34,955 bases of DNA from Bacillota bacterium (lineage in GTDB: Bacteria > Bacillota > Clostridia > Tissierellales > Peptoniphilaceae), in NCBI GenBank assembly GCA_028724185.1, contig JAQYDN010000003.1, positions 1 through 34,955 on the forward strand, written 5' to 3'. Positions 8,679 through 17,071 of this stretch are shown piece after piece. The notes beneath the pieces were generated by a model, which was not told the origin of the DNA, searched no databases, and saw only the letters and a list, made by a program, of their open reading frames with translations. The position numbers and the translations under genes are program-made. How positions within the stretch are numbered: position 1 is the first letter of the stretch; every line of letters starts with the position of its first letter.

Positions 8679-9233
8679 ATGAGTTTATTTCTGGCACCCA
8701 TTCATCAGCTTATGTACGATAAAATCCACTACACCGACGGCATCGCCTCCGCGATCGCAGATCGCGACCCCGCGATTCGGGATTCCCTCGACGCGCACTT
8801 TTCCTCTATAGAAAGCGACTCGCTCGCCGAGGTCATCGACACGTCAAACATCCACGGTTGGCTCGCCGAACGGGTCGTCCTCGCAGAGGAACGCCTTGCA
8901 CACGCCGCGGGTCTCTTGGCCGAGACGGACGAGGAGGCGCTCCTTTCGACCCTCGAGGAGATCGGACGATCGGAACATTTTAACGGAGACGCCGAGGAGG
9001 CCTTTCGCTTCTACGACGGCCACTTTTTAAACGGCATGCCCTGCGACCGCGTGCACGCTCCTCTCGGGGGAGAAGGCGGGGACTTTTCGTGGCGCATCAC
9101 ACAAGACGTCCACGGCGGCTACTACGACGATCCCGCGCTCTACGATCGCATGATTACCGCCTGGTGGCGCGGACTCCTCGCCGAAACGCCGCTCGAGTAC
9201 GATGCCGACGGCGACCTGCGCCGCGTCGCATAG
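8679..9233 (+). CDS. uncharacterized 184-aa soluble protein
   Basis: I do not recognise this family. The protein is acidic and mostly helical by appearance, with no signal peptide or membrane segment. Notable residues are the His/Trp-rich stretches IHGWLAERVVLAEERLAH and FSWRITQDVHGG, a single cysteine in GMPCDRVHAP, and a C-terminal ITAWWRGLLAETPLEYD. A perfect AAGGAGG (8668-8674) lies four bases before the ATG. It is nine bases downstream of the CPBP protease and is followed by a terminator, so it is the last gene of the IclR operon. Confidence 0.75.
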   Translation: MSLFLAPIHQLMYDKIHYTDGIASAIADRDPAIRDSLDAHFSSIESDSLAEVIDTSNIHGWLAERVVLAEERLAHAAGLLAETDEEALLSTLEEIGRSEHFNGDAEEAFRFYDGHFLNGMPCDRVHAPLGGEGGDFSWRITQDVHGGYYDDPALYDRMITAWWRGLLAETPLEYDADGDLRRVA

Positions 9234-9242
9234 CCTTTGACG

Positions 9243-9268
9243 ACAGCCCCTCGAGGGCTGTTTTTTTG
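9243..9268 (+). terminator. intrinsic terminator of the IclR-CPBP operon
   Basis: Stem ACAGCCC/GGGCTGT (9243-9261) with a five-base loop, followed by a run of seven to eight T, ten bases after the stop codon of the unknown 184-aa gene. Confidence 0.9.
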
Positions 9269-9293
9269 CGCCTCAAACACCCGGCAAGACCGT

Positions 9294-9785
9294 TTAATTC
9301 GAGGACTGCTCCAGGTCGACGATGCGGTCGATGGCGATCATGGCGGCGACCGCGGCGTCTTGATAGGCATCATCGACGATGTCGAGGACGAAGGTGTCGC
9401 CCCACGCCAAGATCTTTCGCGTAATCGATGCAACTTCGCGTCTCTGCTCGTCTGTGATCGCAAAATCCCACGACCAAATATCGCCGGAGATTAAGAGCGC
9501 CTTTCCCTCGTAGATGATGTCGATCTTCTTCTTAATCGGGTTGAATCGCGCCTTTACTTCCATTTCTTCCCCCGTATCGAAGATCGCGCGAAAGGTCGGC
9601 AAAAAATGCAGCATCTCCTGTCGGATCGTAAAGACCGGCGTGCGGTCCCTATCCGAGACGTGCACCTCGTAACCGAAGAACTTGATGTGTTGATCGATGT
9701 AATAGACGGCCTCGCCCCGGGCATCGGTGACGGCGTAGTGGTCTTCAATTTTAAAAACTTTCTGCTTTGCGTAAAGTGTCTTCAT
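9294..9785 (-). CDS. LURP-one-related (tubby-like barrel) protein
   Basis: A 163-aa protein resembling the LOR/YxjI family: an N-terminal KQKVFKIEDHYAVTDARGE strand pair, then YYIDQHIKFFGYEVHV, a central IRQEMLHFLPTF and the late ISGDIWSWDFAI and ILAWGDTFVLDI strands, which follow the membrane-less beta-barrel pattern around a central helix. The biochemical role of bacterial members is unknown. Its ATG overlaps the stop of the upstream gene (ATGA), so it is the second gene of a two-gene operon. ATAAIDRIVD-like C-terminal helix is as expected for the fold. Similarity was judged by eye. Confidence 0.7.
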   Translation of the reverse strand: MKTLYAKQKVFKIEDHYAVTDARGEAVYYIDQHIKFFGYEVHVSDRDRTPVFTIRQEMLHFLPTFRAIFDTGEEMEVKARFNPIKKKIDIIYEGKALLISGDIWSWDFAITDEQRREVASITRKILAWGDTFVLDIVDDAYQDAAVAAMIAIDRIVDLEQSSN

Positions 9786-10366
9786 TTTCTCTCCTCATCG
9801 GTCGTCGGTACGAGCGCCATGAGGGCGCGGTAGAGTGTCTTATCCGAGAGCAGGACGTCGTAATCGAGTTTGTACCGCCTTCCCCAGGAGGAAAAGCGCA
9901 CCTTGAGCACCCCTTTCTCGCGAATCAATTCGGTGACGGTGACCCAATGGTAGCGAAAGCCGCGCTCGGGATGATTCGTGTTTAAGAGCGCGACGGGGCG
10001 ATCGGCCTTTAAGTGACGCGCGATAAACGGATACGCCGCGCGCCCGCTTACCCGCCCCGACATCGCCTCGACCGCGTAAGGAAGGCGCATATGCCGGATT
10101 GCGCGCTTTAAAATTCCCGCATTCGGGATGCCCCACGGGCGCGGCGGGGCGTAGGCGATCACCCGATCCATCCGCCTTATCGCCTCGGGTCCGCTCATTT
10201 TAAACGCGCCCTCGCCGTAACTTACGAGATTGGCGAGCGCCGCCACGCCGCAAGCGCGATCGACGCGGTAGGCGCTCCACCGCTCTTTTAAGGCCCTCTG
10301 ATCGAATCCGTAATCGCCGTCGATGTCGATAAACCGCGGGTGTGTGAGTTTTATATTCTTGTCCAT
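9782..10366 (-). CDS. possible papain-fold (C39-like) cysteine protease-related protein
   Basis: A 194-aa protein with no signal peptide. The segment DRACGVAALANLVSYGEG (C39) looks like the catalytic-Cys helix of C39-like peptidases, and YHWVTVTELI (H140) like the catalytic His strand. The third position, normally Asn or Asp before Trp-Gly, is Ser in FSSWGRRYKLDY (S160), which is unusual and leaves activity open. It may be an inactive or modified member, or a different family that shares these motifs. The ATG is preceded by AAAGGAGT with four bases of spacing. It is the first gene of an operon with the LURP-one-like gene, behind a good promoter. Confidence 0.6.
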   Translation of the reverse strand: MDKNIKLTHPRFIDIDGDYGFDQRALKERWSAYRVDRACGVAALANLVSYGEGAFKMSGPEAIRRMDRVIAYAPPRPWGIPNAGILKRAIRHMRLPYAVEAMSGRVSGRAAYPFIARHLKADRPVALLNTNHPERGFRYHWVTVTELIREKGVLKVRFSSWGRRYKLDYDVLLSDKTLYRALMALVPTTDEERK

Positions 10367-10393
10367 GTGTACTCCTTTGAGTTTCGGGTATAA

Positions 10394-10421
10394 ATTATGA
10401 GTAAATAATATTTTTTGTCAA
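10394..10421 (-). promoter_or_regulatory. promoter of the C39-like/LURP-one operon
   Basis: Minus strand: perfect TTGACA (10416-10421), 16-base A/T-rich spacer, CATAAT (10394-10399). The start codon lies about 30 bases downstream of the -10. Confidence 0.75.
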
Positions 10422-10439
10422 TCGATAGCATGTAGAATA

Positions 10440-12176
10440 ATGAATAAGTGTGGTGACATGAAAAAATTTATTAAACCTTATATCCCCCTTATTATTCCCG
10501 AGGTCTTGCTCATCGGTCTCAGTATTTTAGCTGATTTATTTCTACCCAAGCTGATGAGCCAAATTATCGACCACGGGGTCTTGAGGGGTAAAATTGACCT
10601 CGTCTTATACTACGGCATTCGCATGGTCGGACTCGCCGTCGTCTCCATCATCCTCATGACGATCGCGGGGCTTTTGGCCGCGCGCATCTCCATGGGCTTT
10701 TCGCGGGACGTTCGGCGCGGACTCTTTTCCCACGTCCTCTCCATGCGATTTGAACAGTTCGAGCAGTTCGGTGCGCCCTCTATCTTGACGCGCGCCACCG
10801 ACGACATCAGTCAACTGGAGCGAATGGCCATCGTCGCCCTTCGCCCCCTCGTGCGCGCTCCGCTCATGTTTCTCGGCGCGACCTACATGGCCGTGACGAC
10901 GGACTTGAGGCTTTCGGCGATCATCCTCGTGTGTGCGCCGATTCTCCTCGGAATCGTCTCGACGATCGCCAAAAAGTCCCTCCCCGGCTTCAGACGGATT
11001 CGCGAACTGATGGATAAAATCAACCTTCGCTTTCGCGAAAGACTCACGGGGATTCGCGTCATTCGCGCCTTCCAAAAGGAAGACTTCGAAAACGAACACT
11101 TCGACCGCATCAACAGCGACATGCGCAACATCTCGGAGCAAGTCAATAACTACCTTATCGTCATGCTCCCCGCGTTCAATCTCCTTTTTAATATGACGAT
11201 GGTCGCCGTCTTATACTTCGGTGCCGGACGCATCTCGCAAGGCTCGATCGAAGTCGGCGACTTGATGGCGTTCATCCAGTATATTACCCAAATCATGTTT
11301 GCATTAAGTATGTTCTCGATGCTTTTCGCGATGTATCCGAGCGCAAAGGCCGCCTACGACCGCATCGTCGAAATCCTCGAGACGCCCGTCGTCCCGGAGG
11401 AAGCAACCGCGGCACTCCCCGAGGGCGAGACCTCTCTCGTCTTCGATCACGTGAGCTTCTGCTACCCCGGCGCCGAACGCCCGGTTCTCTCGGATATTTC
11501 CTTCGAAGTGAAGGGGGGCGAAAAGCTCGCCATCATCGGCGGCACGGGCAGCGGAAAGAGCACGGTCTTAAAGTTGATCCACCGCTTCTACGACGTCACC
11601 GAAGGGGAAATTCGCCTAAACGGCGTCCCCATCACCGAGATGTCCAAAGAGACCCTTCGCTCGGCGCTCGGCTATGCGCCCCAACAGGCGATGCTCTTAA
11701 AGCGGAGCGTGCGCGACAACTTGTCCCTCGCACATGAGGAGCCTTTAAGCGACGATGCGGCGATGCGTTATCTCTCGATCGCTCAAGCGGACGGATTCGT
11801 CAGCCACATGCCCGAGGGAATCGACAGCCTCGTCGCACAGACCGGTAAAAACCTCTCGGGCGGTCAAAAGCAGCGCCTTTCGATCGCGCGCGCCCTCGCG
11901 AAGTCGCCGAAGGTCTTTCTCTTCGACGACTCCTTTTCGGCGCTCGATTTTAAGACCGATAAGGCCCTGCGCCACGCGCTGACGCCCATGACCGATCGCG
12001 CCGCGACCGTCATCGTCGCCCAACGCGTGATGACCGTCTTGGACTGCGACCAAATTTTAGTCTTGGAAGACGGCGAGATTATCTCCAGAGGAACACACGA
12101 CGAACTGATGGCCTCCTCCGAGGTCTATCGGGAAATCGCCGCTTCTCAACTCGGAGAGGAGGCCGTCTATGCCTAG
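10440..12176 (+). CDS. heterodimeric multidrug-type ABC exporter, subunit with degenerate ATP site
   Basis: A 578-aa membrane-ATPase half transporter (type IV/ABCB fold). Six hydrophobic segments fill about 15-300, followed by the ATPase: Walker A GGTGSGKST (K373), Q-loop APQQ, signature LSGGQ, and Walker B FLFDDSFSALD. At residue 497 the catalytic Glu is Asp, which is the hallmark of the degenerate site in heterodimers such as TM287/288, BmrCD and LmrCD. It overlaps the next subunit by eight bases, so they form one unit. The first ATG (10440) has no ribosome binding site; the ATG at 10458 (MKKFIKPY) follows GGTGAC and may be the real start. Confidence 0.9.
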   Translation: MNKCGDMKKFIKPYIPLIIPEVLLIGLSILADLFLPKLMSQIIDHGVLRGKIDLVLYYGIRMVGLAVVSIILMTIAGLLAARISMGFSRDVRRGLFSHVLSMRFEQFEQFGAPSILTRATDDISQLERMAIVALRPLVRAPLMFLGATYMAVTTDLRLSAIILVCAPILLGIVSTIAKKSLPGFRRIRELMDKINLRFRERLTGIRVIRAFQKEDFENEHFDRINSDMRNISEQVNNYLIVMLPAFNLLFNMTMVAVLYFGAGRISQGSIEVGDLMAFIQYITQIMFALSMFSMLFAMYPSAKAAYDRIVEILETPVVPEEATAALPEGETSLVFDHVSFCYPGAERPVLSDISFEVKGGEKLAIIGGTGSGKSTVLKLIHRFYDVTEGEIRLNGVPITEMSKETLRSALGYAPQQAMLLKRSVRDNLSLAHEEPLSDDAAMRYLSIAQADGFVSHMPEGIDSLVAQTGKNLSGGQKQRLSIARALAKSPKVFLFDDSFSALDFKTDKALRHALTPMTDRAATVIVAQRVMTVLDCDQILVLEDGEIISRGTHDELMASSEVYREIAASQLGEEAVYA

Positions 12177-13977
12177 AATGAAAACCGTCGTTCAGGAACG
12201 CGACCGCCGATCCTTGCGCAGCAAAGAAAGCAGGCGCATCGTCAAACGCCTCTTCGAGTATTTAAATCAGGACAAGATGCCGATGTTTTTCGTCGTCTTC
12301 TTTACCGCGGCGGCGACGATCTTGGATATCCTTACCCCGTGGATCTTGGGGCTCGGCATTACGAGCCTCTACGACACATTAAAGGCGGGACTCGGCGTAG
12401 ATTACGATTATCTGAAAAAGATCATCGCGATCCTCATCGCCCTCTACGCCATCTCCTCGATCTTTTACTTTGCGCGCGGGCGGCTGCTCGTCACGATCAC
12501 GCAAAAAATGATCTACACGCTCCGCAAAGAGCTCTCCGAGAAGATACGCCGCCTGCCCCTCTCCTACTTGGATCAATTCAGTGTGGGCGACTTGCTCTCG
12601 CGCATGACCAACGACATGGAGTCGATCGTAAGCAATATGCGTCAAAACATCGCCCAGATCATCAGTGCCGTGGTCACGATCGTGGGCACCCTCGCCATGA
12701 TGATCTACATCGATCCGCGCCTGACCGTCATTTCACTCATCGTCTTGCCTATAAGCGGACTCGTCACGGCGAAGATCGCCTCGATCGGCCAACACTTCTT
12801 CCGCTTGAAGAGCCATCACTTGGGTCGCATTAACGGTTATATGGAAGAGATCGTAAGCTCCCAGGAAGTCGTCAAGAGCTTTACGTTTGAAGATAAAGCT
12901 CTCGCGGAATTCGACGAAATCAACGAAGAACTCTACGATAACTCCTACAAGGCACAGTTCGTCTCGGGACAGATCATGCCTTTGATGGGCTTTATTTCGA
13001 ACTTGGGCTACGTCGCCATCGCCGTCTTAGGCGGTTACTTCGTCTACGCGGGAACCATCACCTTGGGCGCGATCCAGGCCTTTTTCCAATACTCTCGAAA
13101 ACTGAATCAGCCGATCAGCGGCATGGCTGAAGTTATCGGCGCGCTCCAGTCGGCGATCTCCGCGGCGGACCGCATCTTCCGCGTCTTGGACGCCGAGGAG
13201 GAAGTCGAAGCCGACGATCCCGTCGCGCTCGAACACGCCAAGGGCGACGTCACGTTCAAAGACGTCTACTTCGGTTACGAACCCGGACAGACCGTCATCT
13301 CCGACTTTAACCTACACGTCGAACCCGGCGAGACCGTCGCGATCGTAGGACCCACCGGCGCCGGCAAGACGACGCTGATTAATCTCCTGCTCCGCTTTTA
13401 CGAGCTAGACAGCGGTTCTATCTCGATCGACGGCATCGACATCCGAAATTTAACGCGCGACGAGCTTAGAAGCCACTTCGGCATGGTCCTGCAGGATACC
13501 TGGCTCTTTACCGGAAGCGTCTACGACAACATCGCCTACGGAAAAGACGACGCGACCGCCGAAGAGATCGAAGAGGCGGCGAAGGCGACCTATGCGGACA
13601 ACTTTATCCGGACGCTTCCAAACGGCTATGACACCAAGATCACCGAGTCGGGCTCCGAGATTTCGCAGGGGCAACGCCAACTCCTCACGATCGCGCGGGC
13701 ACTCATCTCAAACCCCGACATCTTGATCTTGGACGAGGCGACGAGTTCGGTCGACACGCGAACCGAAAAACTCATCCAAAAGGCGATGGACCGCCTGATG
13801 CGCGGCCGCACCAACTTCGTCATCGCGCATAGACTCTCGACCATCGTCGGCGCCGACACCATCCTCGTCCTGCAGGACGGAAACATCGTCGAGCAAGGCG
13901 ATCACGCGAGCCTGATGGCACTCGAAGGCGAATACTACAAGCTCTATCATTCCCAATTCGAGGGAAAAGAAATTTAA
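12169..13977 (+). CDS. heterodimeric multidrug-type ABC exporter, catalytic subunit
   Basis: A 602-aa partner of the preceding gene. After a basic N-terminus come six membrane segments (about 40-320) and the ATPase domain with Walker A GPTGAGKTT (K400), signature ISQGQRQ and a complete Walker B LILDEATSSVD (D522, E523), then the switch histidine in IAHRLSTI. The SQGQ variant in the signature is typical for the subunit that completes the degenerate site of its partner. Substrate is unknown: drugs, peptides or lipids are all exported by this family. No regulator gene lies beside the pair, unlike many drug-induced systems, and no terminator follows it. Confidence 0.92.
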   Translation: MPRMKTVVQERDRRSLRSKESRRIVKRLFEYLNQDKMPMFFVVFFTAAATILDILTPWILGLGITSLYDTLKAGLGVDYDYLKKIIAILIALYAISSIFYFARGRLLVTITQKMIYTLRKELSEKIRRLPLSYLDQFSVGDLLSRMTNDMESIVSNMRQNIAQIISAVVTIVGTLAMMIYIDPRLTVISLIVLPISGLVTAKIASIGQHFFRLKSHHLGRINGYMEEIVSSQEVVKSFTFEDKALAEFDEINEELYDNSYKAQFVSGQIMPLMGFISNLGYVAIAVLGGYFVYAGTITLGAIQAFFQYSRKLNQPISGMAEVIGALQSAISAADRIFRVLDAEEEVEADDPVALEHAKGDVTFKDVYFGYEPGQTVISDFNLHVEPGETVAIVGPTGAGKTTLINLLLRFYELDSGSISIDGIDIRNLTRDELRSHFGMVLQDTWLFTGSVYDNIAYGKDDATAEEIEEAAKATYADNFIRTLPNGYDTKITESGSEISQGQRQLLTIARALISNPDILILDEATSSVDTRTEKLIQKAMDRLMRGRTNFVIAHRLSTIVGADTILVLQDGNIVEQGDHASLMALEGEYYKLYHSQFEGKEI

Positions 13978-14097
13978 GTGTCGACCGGAACTTTTAACAC
14001 AAATTGATAGAACTCTGATTATCTCGAGCCACTCCGGGTAAATAAATAATGTTATCATCAAGATCTTATTTATTTTATCGACAGAAAGGAGTAAGCT

Positions 14098-14346
14098 ATG
14101 CTTTTTTGGTTAATTTTCGGAGCACTGTGCGGTTGGATCGCCAGTAAAATCGTCGGGAAGGACGCATCGATGGGCGCCATCGCCAACATTGTCGTCGGTA
14201 TCATCGGATCGTTTATCGGCGGGTTGATCTCGACCAATCTCTTCCACGGACAAAAAGTAAGCGGCTTTAACCTTCAAAGTATTTTTATCGCCGTCCTCGG
14301 CAGTGTTATCTTGCTTCTGATTGTTAACGCCATTAAAAAGCGTTAG
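14098..14346 (+). CDS. GlsB/YeaQ/YmgE family small stress-associated membrane protein
   Basis: An 82-aa protein with three hydrophobic segments and the family pattern LIFGALCGWIASKIVG, GAIANIVVGIIGSFIGG and a C-terminal ILLLIVNAIKK. It was formerly named transglycosylase-associated protein, but no enzymatic role is established; members are induced by stress in several bacteria. A good AAAGGAG (14085-14091) precedes the ATG by six bases. It lies 120 bases after the ABC exporter and has its own terminator; whether it has its own promoter is not clear. Confidence 0.9.
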   Translation: MLFWLIFGALCGWIASKIVGKDASMGAIANIVVGIIGSFIGGLISTNLFHGQKVSGFNLQSIFIAVLGSVILLLIVNAIKKR

Positions 14347-14360
14347 TGATAGACGCGCAA

Positions 14361-14391
14361 TAAAAAAAGTGCCTCACGGCACTTTTTTTAT
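14361..14391. terminator. bidirectional terminator between GlsB gene and amino-acid importer operon
   Basis: Stem AAAAAAAGTGCC/GGCACTTTTTTT with loop TCAC (14362-14389). The tails are A and T runs, so it can end transcription from both converging genes. Confidence 0.9.
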
Positions 14392-14413
14392 TGGAACCAT
14401 TCGGAGGCATGCA

Positions 14414-15070
14414 CTACGCCGATGCGAGGACCTCCTCTCGGAGGTTTCCGTTTTCAAAGTGGAGAATGCGGTCGGAAATTTTTTCGGCAAAGTTTCTATC
14501 GTGGGTCACGACGATCATGCCGATGCCCTTTTGTTTTAAGCTCTTCATCGTCGCCGAAAGCTTTTCGATCGTGTCCGCATCGAGCGCCGAAGTCGGCTCG
14601 TCGAAGCAGAGGATATCCGGCTCGAGCATACAGGCCCGTACGATCGCGACGCGCTGTTTTTGTCCGCCGGAGAGAGCTCTCGGGTATTTGTCCTTCTCGT
14701 CTTCGATATCCAAGTCCTTCATAAGCTGCATAGCGCGCTCTTCGGCGACCTCGCGCTCGATGCCGTGATATAAGGGAGCGAGGAGGATGTTCTCCCACAC
14801 GGTGAGCTTGGGAAAGAGGTGATAACCTTGAAAGACCATGCCGATTTTTTTCGCGTCGGTCTCGCCGACCGCCATGACCTTATCGTCGAAAGAAATCGTC
14901 CCTGCGTCGTAGGTCTCCAGCCCGTTTAGACATCGCAAAAACGTCGTCTTTCCCTGGCCGCTCTTTCCGGCAATCGATACGATCTCATCCGAGGTGAAGT
15001 CGTAGTCGATATCTTTCCAGATAGAGCGATCGCCGAAGCTCTTCGAGAGTTGTCTCACAGAAATAATCAT
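14414..15070 (-). CDS. amino-acid ABC importer, ATPase subunit
   Basis: A 218-aa ATPase of the polar amino acid uptake (GlnQ/TcyC) type on the inner face of the membrane. Motifs: Walker A GKSGQGKTT (K41), Q-loop VFQGYHLFP (Q81), signature LSGGQKQR (133-140), Walker B ILCFDEPTSALD (E158) and the switch His in VVTHD. It is some 20-30 residues shorter than usual relatives, ending soon after the ILHFENG strand, but all catalytic motifs are present. Its start overlaps the permease stop by four bases. Last gene of a three-gene operon. Confidence 0.92.
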   Translation of the reverse strand: MIISVRQLSKSFGDRSIWKDIDYDFTSDEIVSIAGKSGQGKTTFLRCLNGLETYDAGTISFDDKVMAVGETDAKKIGMVFQGYHLFPKLTVWENILLAPLYHGIEREVAEERAMQLMKDLDIEDEKDKYPRALSGGQKQRVAIVRACMLEPDILCFDEPTSALDADTIEKLSATMKSLKQKGIGMIVVTHDRNFAEKISDRILHFENGNLREEVLASA

Positions 15071-15711
15071 GACGCTTGAATCTTCCTTTCCATTCGATTG
15101 AGAACGACACTTAAAATACCCACGATGATGAGATAGACGATCCCTACGTAGATGTACGGTAAAATAGAGGACATGGTGTTGGAAACCGACTTCGCCGCCT
15201 TTAAGATGTCCATGACGCCCAAGATATAGACGAGGGAGGTATCTTTGACGAGCGTAATGACTTCGTTTGAAAACGCGGGGAAACTGCGCTCGATGACGAC
15301 GGGCAATATGACCTTAAAAAATGTATAGACCTTGGAAAGGCCGAGCACCTTGCCCGCCTCCCACTGCCCGGGGTCGACCGATTGAATCCCGCCCCTCAAG
15401 ATCTCGGCGAAATAAGCCGTGTAGTTGAGGATGAAGGCGATGAAAATCGAGGTGAAGCGCCCGAGCGTGACGGGAATCGGCAAAAGCGGCAATCCGAAAA
15501 AGACGAACATCAGTTGCAGCAAAAGCGGCGTCGCCCGCATAATATAAATGTAGATCTCCGCAATCTTCGATATAATAAGGTTACGGGATAAGCGAGCCCA
15601 CGCGACCGGTATACATAAGAGCGACGATACGATAAGTGTCATCGCAAACACCGATGCCGTCGTCTTCATCCCCTCCAGGAAGAGGGGAATAAAGCGTTGT
15701 AAAATGTCCAA
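15067..15711 (-). CDS. amino-acid ABC importer, permease subunit
   Basis: A 214-aa inner-membrane permease of the HisM/GlnP/TcyB type with five hydrophobic segments. The EAA loop that docks the ATPase is at about 105-130 (EILRGGIQSVDPGQWEAGKV), and the N-terminal GMKTTASVFAMTLI and the MRATPLLLQL stretch are typical. One permease gene only, so it should act as a homodimer. It begins 35 bases after the binding-protein stop. Confidence 0.92.
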   Translation of the reverse strand: MDILQRFIPLFLEGMKTTASVFAMTLIVSSLLCIPVAWARLSRNLIISKIAEIYIYIMRATPLLLQLMFVFFGLPLLPIPVTLGRFTSIFIAFILNYTAYFAEILRGGIQSVDPGQWEAGKVLGLSKVYTFFKVILPVVIERSFPAFSNEVITLVKDTSLVYILGVMDILKAAKSVSNTMSSILPYIYVGIVYLIIVGILSVVLNRMERKIQAS

Positions 15712-15746
15712 ACTGTCCTCCTCGTCAAACTCTCTTTTTTATTCGC

Positions 15747-16586
15747 CTAGTCTGCGAAATACTTTTGGTAAATTTTGTCGTAGGTTCCGTCATCTTTCAG
15801 CTCTTTTAACGCCTTGTTGAGCGCATCCATCAGAGCCTGATCGTCTTTGCGCATACCGACGGCAAATTGTTCCTCGCCGAAGTTATCTTCCAGGACTTTG
15901 TAGTTGTCCTCGCCGTTTTGCTTCATATAATAGCGCGCGAGCACTTCGTCGACGACGACGGCGTCACACCGCTTTGCCTCGATATCCTTGAAGCATTCCG
16001 TATTGGTCGCGTATTCGACCGGCGGTTCCGCGAGCGTCTTGACGAACGCTTCGTCCTTGTTTACCGCTTCGAGTGCCGAGGATTCGCCTTGGACGGTGAT
16101 GCGCTTGCCTTCCAAGTCCTTCTTCGACTCGACGGGAGAATCTTTCATCGTGACGATAATTTGTCGGTTATCCATGTAGGGATCGGAGAGAAGCAGTTTC
16201 TTTTCGCGTTCCGGCGTGATGGAGTAGCCGTTCCAGATCATGTCGATGTTGCCCGTTTCGAGTTCGGTCTCTTTCATCGTCCAATCGATGGGTTGACACT
16301 CGAGCTTAATGCCCATCTTGTCGGCCGCGGCCTGAGAGAGGTCGACGTCGAATCCGACCAACTCGCCCTTGTCGTCGCGGAAGCCCATCGGCGCGAACGT
16401 GTCGTCGAGGCCCAAGACGTACGTCTTATTCTTGTCGATCTCGCCCGCGGCCGCTTCGGTCTTGTTGTCGGCGCCGCCCGCGTTTGCGTTTTCATTGGCA
16501 TTCGCATTGTCGCTCGTGCCGCCTCCGCCGCAAGCCGTTAAAAAGAGGAGCATCAACAAGCTCAATGCCACGAGTTTTTTCTTCAT
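15747..16586 (-). CDS. amino-acid ABC importer, substrate-binding lipoprotein
   Basis: A type II (SBP_bac_3 family) binding protein of 279 aa anchored by lipid. The lipobox is LFLTAC, with the acylated Cys at residue 19 when counted from the start used here, followed by a Gly/Asn/Ala-rich flexible tether. The mature part has GLDDTFAPMGFRDDKGELVGFDVDL and the conserved MIWNGYSITPEREK block, which in this family contacts the amino-acid carboxyl and amino groups. The ATG at 16592 is almost fused to AAAGGAAG, while the ATG at 16586 sits seven bases from it, so the latter is preferred. First gene of the importer operon. The ligand cannot be told; cystine, glutamine and basic amino acids are all possible. 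Confidence 0.92.
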   Translation of the reverse strand: MKKKLVALSLLMLLFLTACGGGGTSDNANANENANAGGADNKTEAAAGEIDKNKTYVLGLDDTFAPMGFRDDKGELVGFDVDLSQAAADKMGIKLECQPIDWTMKETELETGNIDMIWNGYSITPEREKKLLLSDPYMDNRQIIVTMKDSPVESKKDLEGKRITVQGESSALEAVNKDEAFVKTLAEPPVEYATNTECFKDIEAKRCDAVVVDEVLARYYMKQNGEDNYKVLEDNFGEEQFAVGMRKDDQALMDALNKALKELKDDGTYDKIYQKYFAD

Positions 16587-16651
16587 TGTCATCTTCCTTT
16601 CATAATTCTTTAATGCTTTATCGCTTTATCTGAGTGATGTACCATGTGCTT

Positions 16652-16680
16652 ATCATACTCCCTTCCTCCTCTTTTGTAAA
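16652..16680 (-). promoter_or_regulatory. promoter of the amino-acid importer operon
   Basis: Minus strand: TTTACA (16675-16680), 17-base spacer, TATGAT (16652-16657). The predicted leader is about 55-60 nt. No riboswitch or T-box-like structure was seen in it. Confidence 0.75.
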
Positions 16681-16711
16681 GGGGATTTTAAAATTTTTCT
16701 TTGGAGGTTTT

Positions 16712-17071
16712 ATGCAAAATACCTACGGATTTTTAATTCTGTTGCTGTCGCTCTTCTTGGGAAACGCCGTCGCCACGATCGTACCCGTGATGATCCCCGG
16801 TCCGATTTGGGGCATGGGGATCTTCCTCGTGGGGCTCCTGTCGAAGGCGATCCCCCGCGAGACGGTCGATGCCGTCTGCGATTCGCTGCTCTTTCATATG
16901 AACTTATTTTTCGCACCGGGCACCGTCAACCTCATCGTCGTCTACCCTACGATTCGGGGACAAGTCCTAAAGCTCATCCTCGTGACCGTCCTCTCGACAC
17001 TTCTCGTCATGATCGCCGCGGGGCATACCGCACAATTTCTACTCCGCAGACAGGAGGCCAACTATGAGTGA
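16712..17071 (+). CDS. lrgA: LrgA/CidA holin-like protein
   Basis: A 119-aa membrane protein with four hydrophobic segments, of the CidA/LrgA family that modulates murein hydrolase export and, in some species, transports pyruvate or related metabolites with LrgB. The core VPVMIPGPIWGMGIFLVGL and the later FFAPGTVNLI block are the family signature. The frame is open further upstream, but the ATG at 16712 follows GGAGG (16703-16707) with four bases of spacing, and earlier ATGs have no binding site. It overlaps lrgB by eight bases and is divergent from the importer operon. Confidence 0.9.
   Translation: MQNTYGFLILLLSLFLGNAVATIVPVMIPGPIWGMGIFLVGLLSKAIPRETVDAVCDSLLFHMNLFFAPGTVNLIVVYPTIRGQVLKLILVTVLSTLLVMIAAGHTAQFLLRRQEANYE

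Noticed and set aside
10411-10443. Plus-strand promoter TTGTCA/TAGAAT for the ABC exporter
   Set aside because: Spacing is only 12 bases; the same bases read on the minus strand give a far better promoter for the opposite operon.
14017-14050. GGGTAA before the GlsB-type gene as a sigma-B -10 element
   Set aside because: No GTTT-type -35 lies 12-15 bases upstream, and no sigma-B gene is known from this window.
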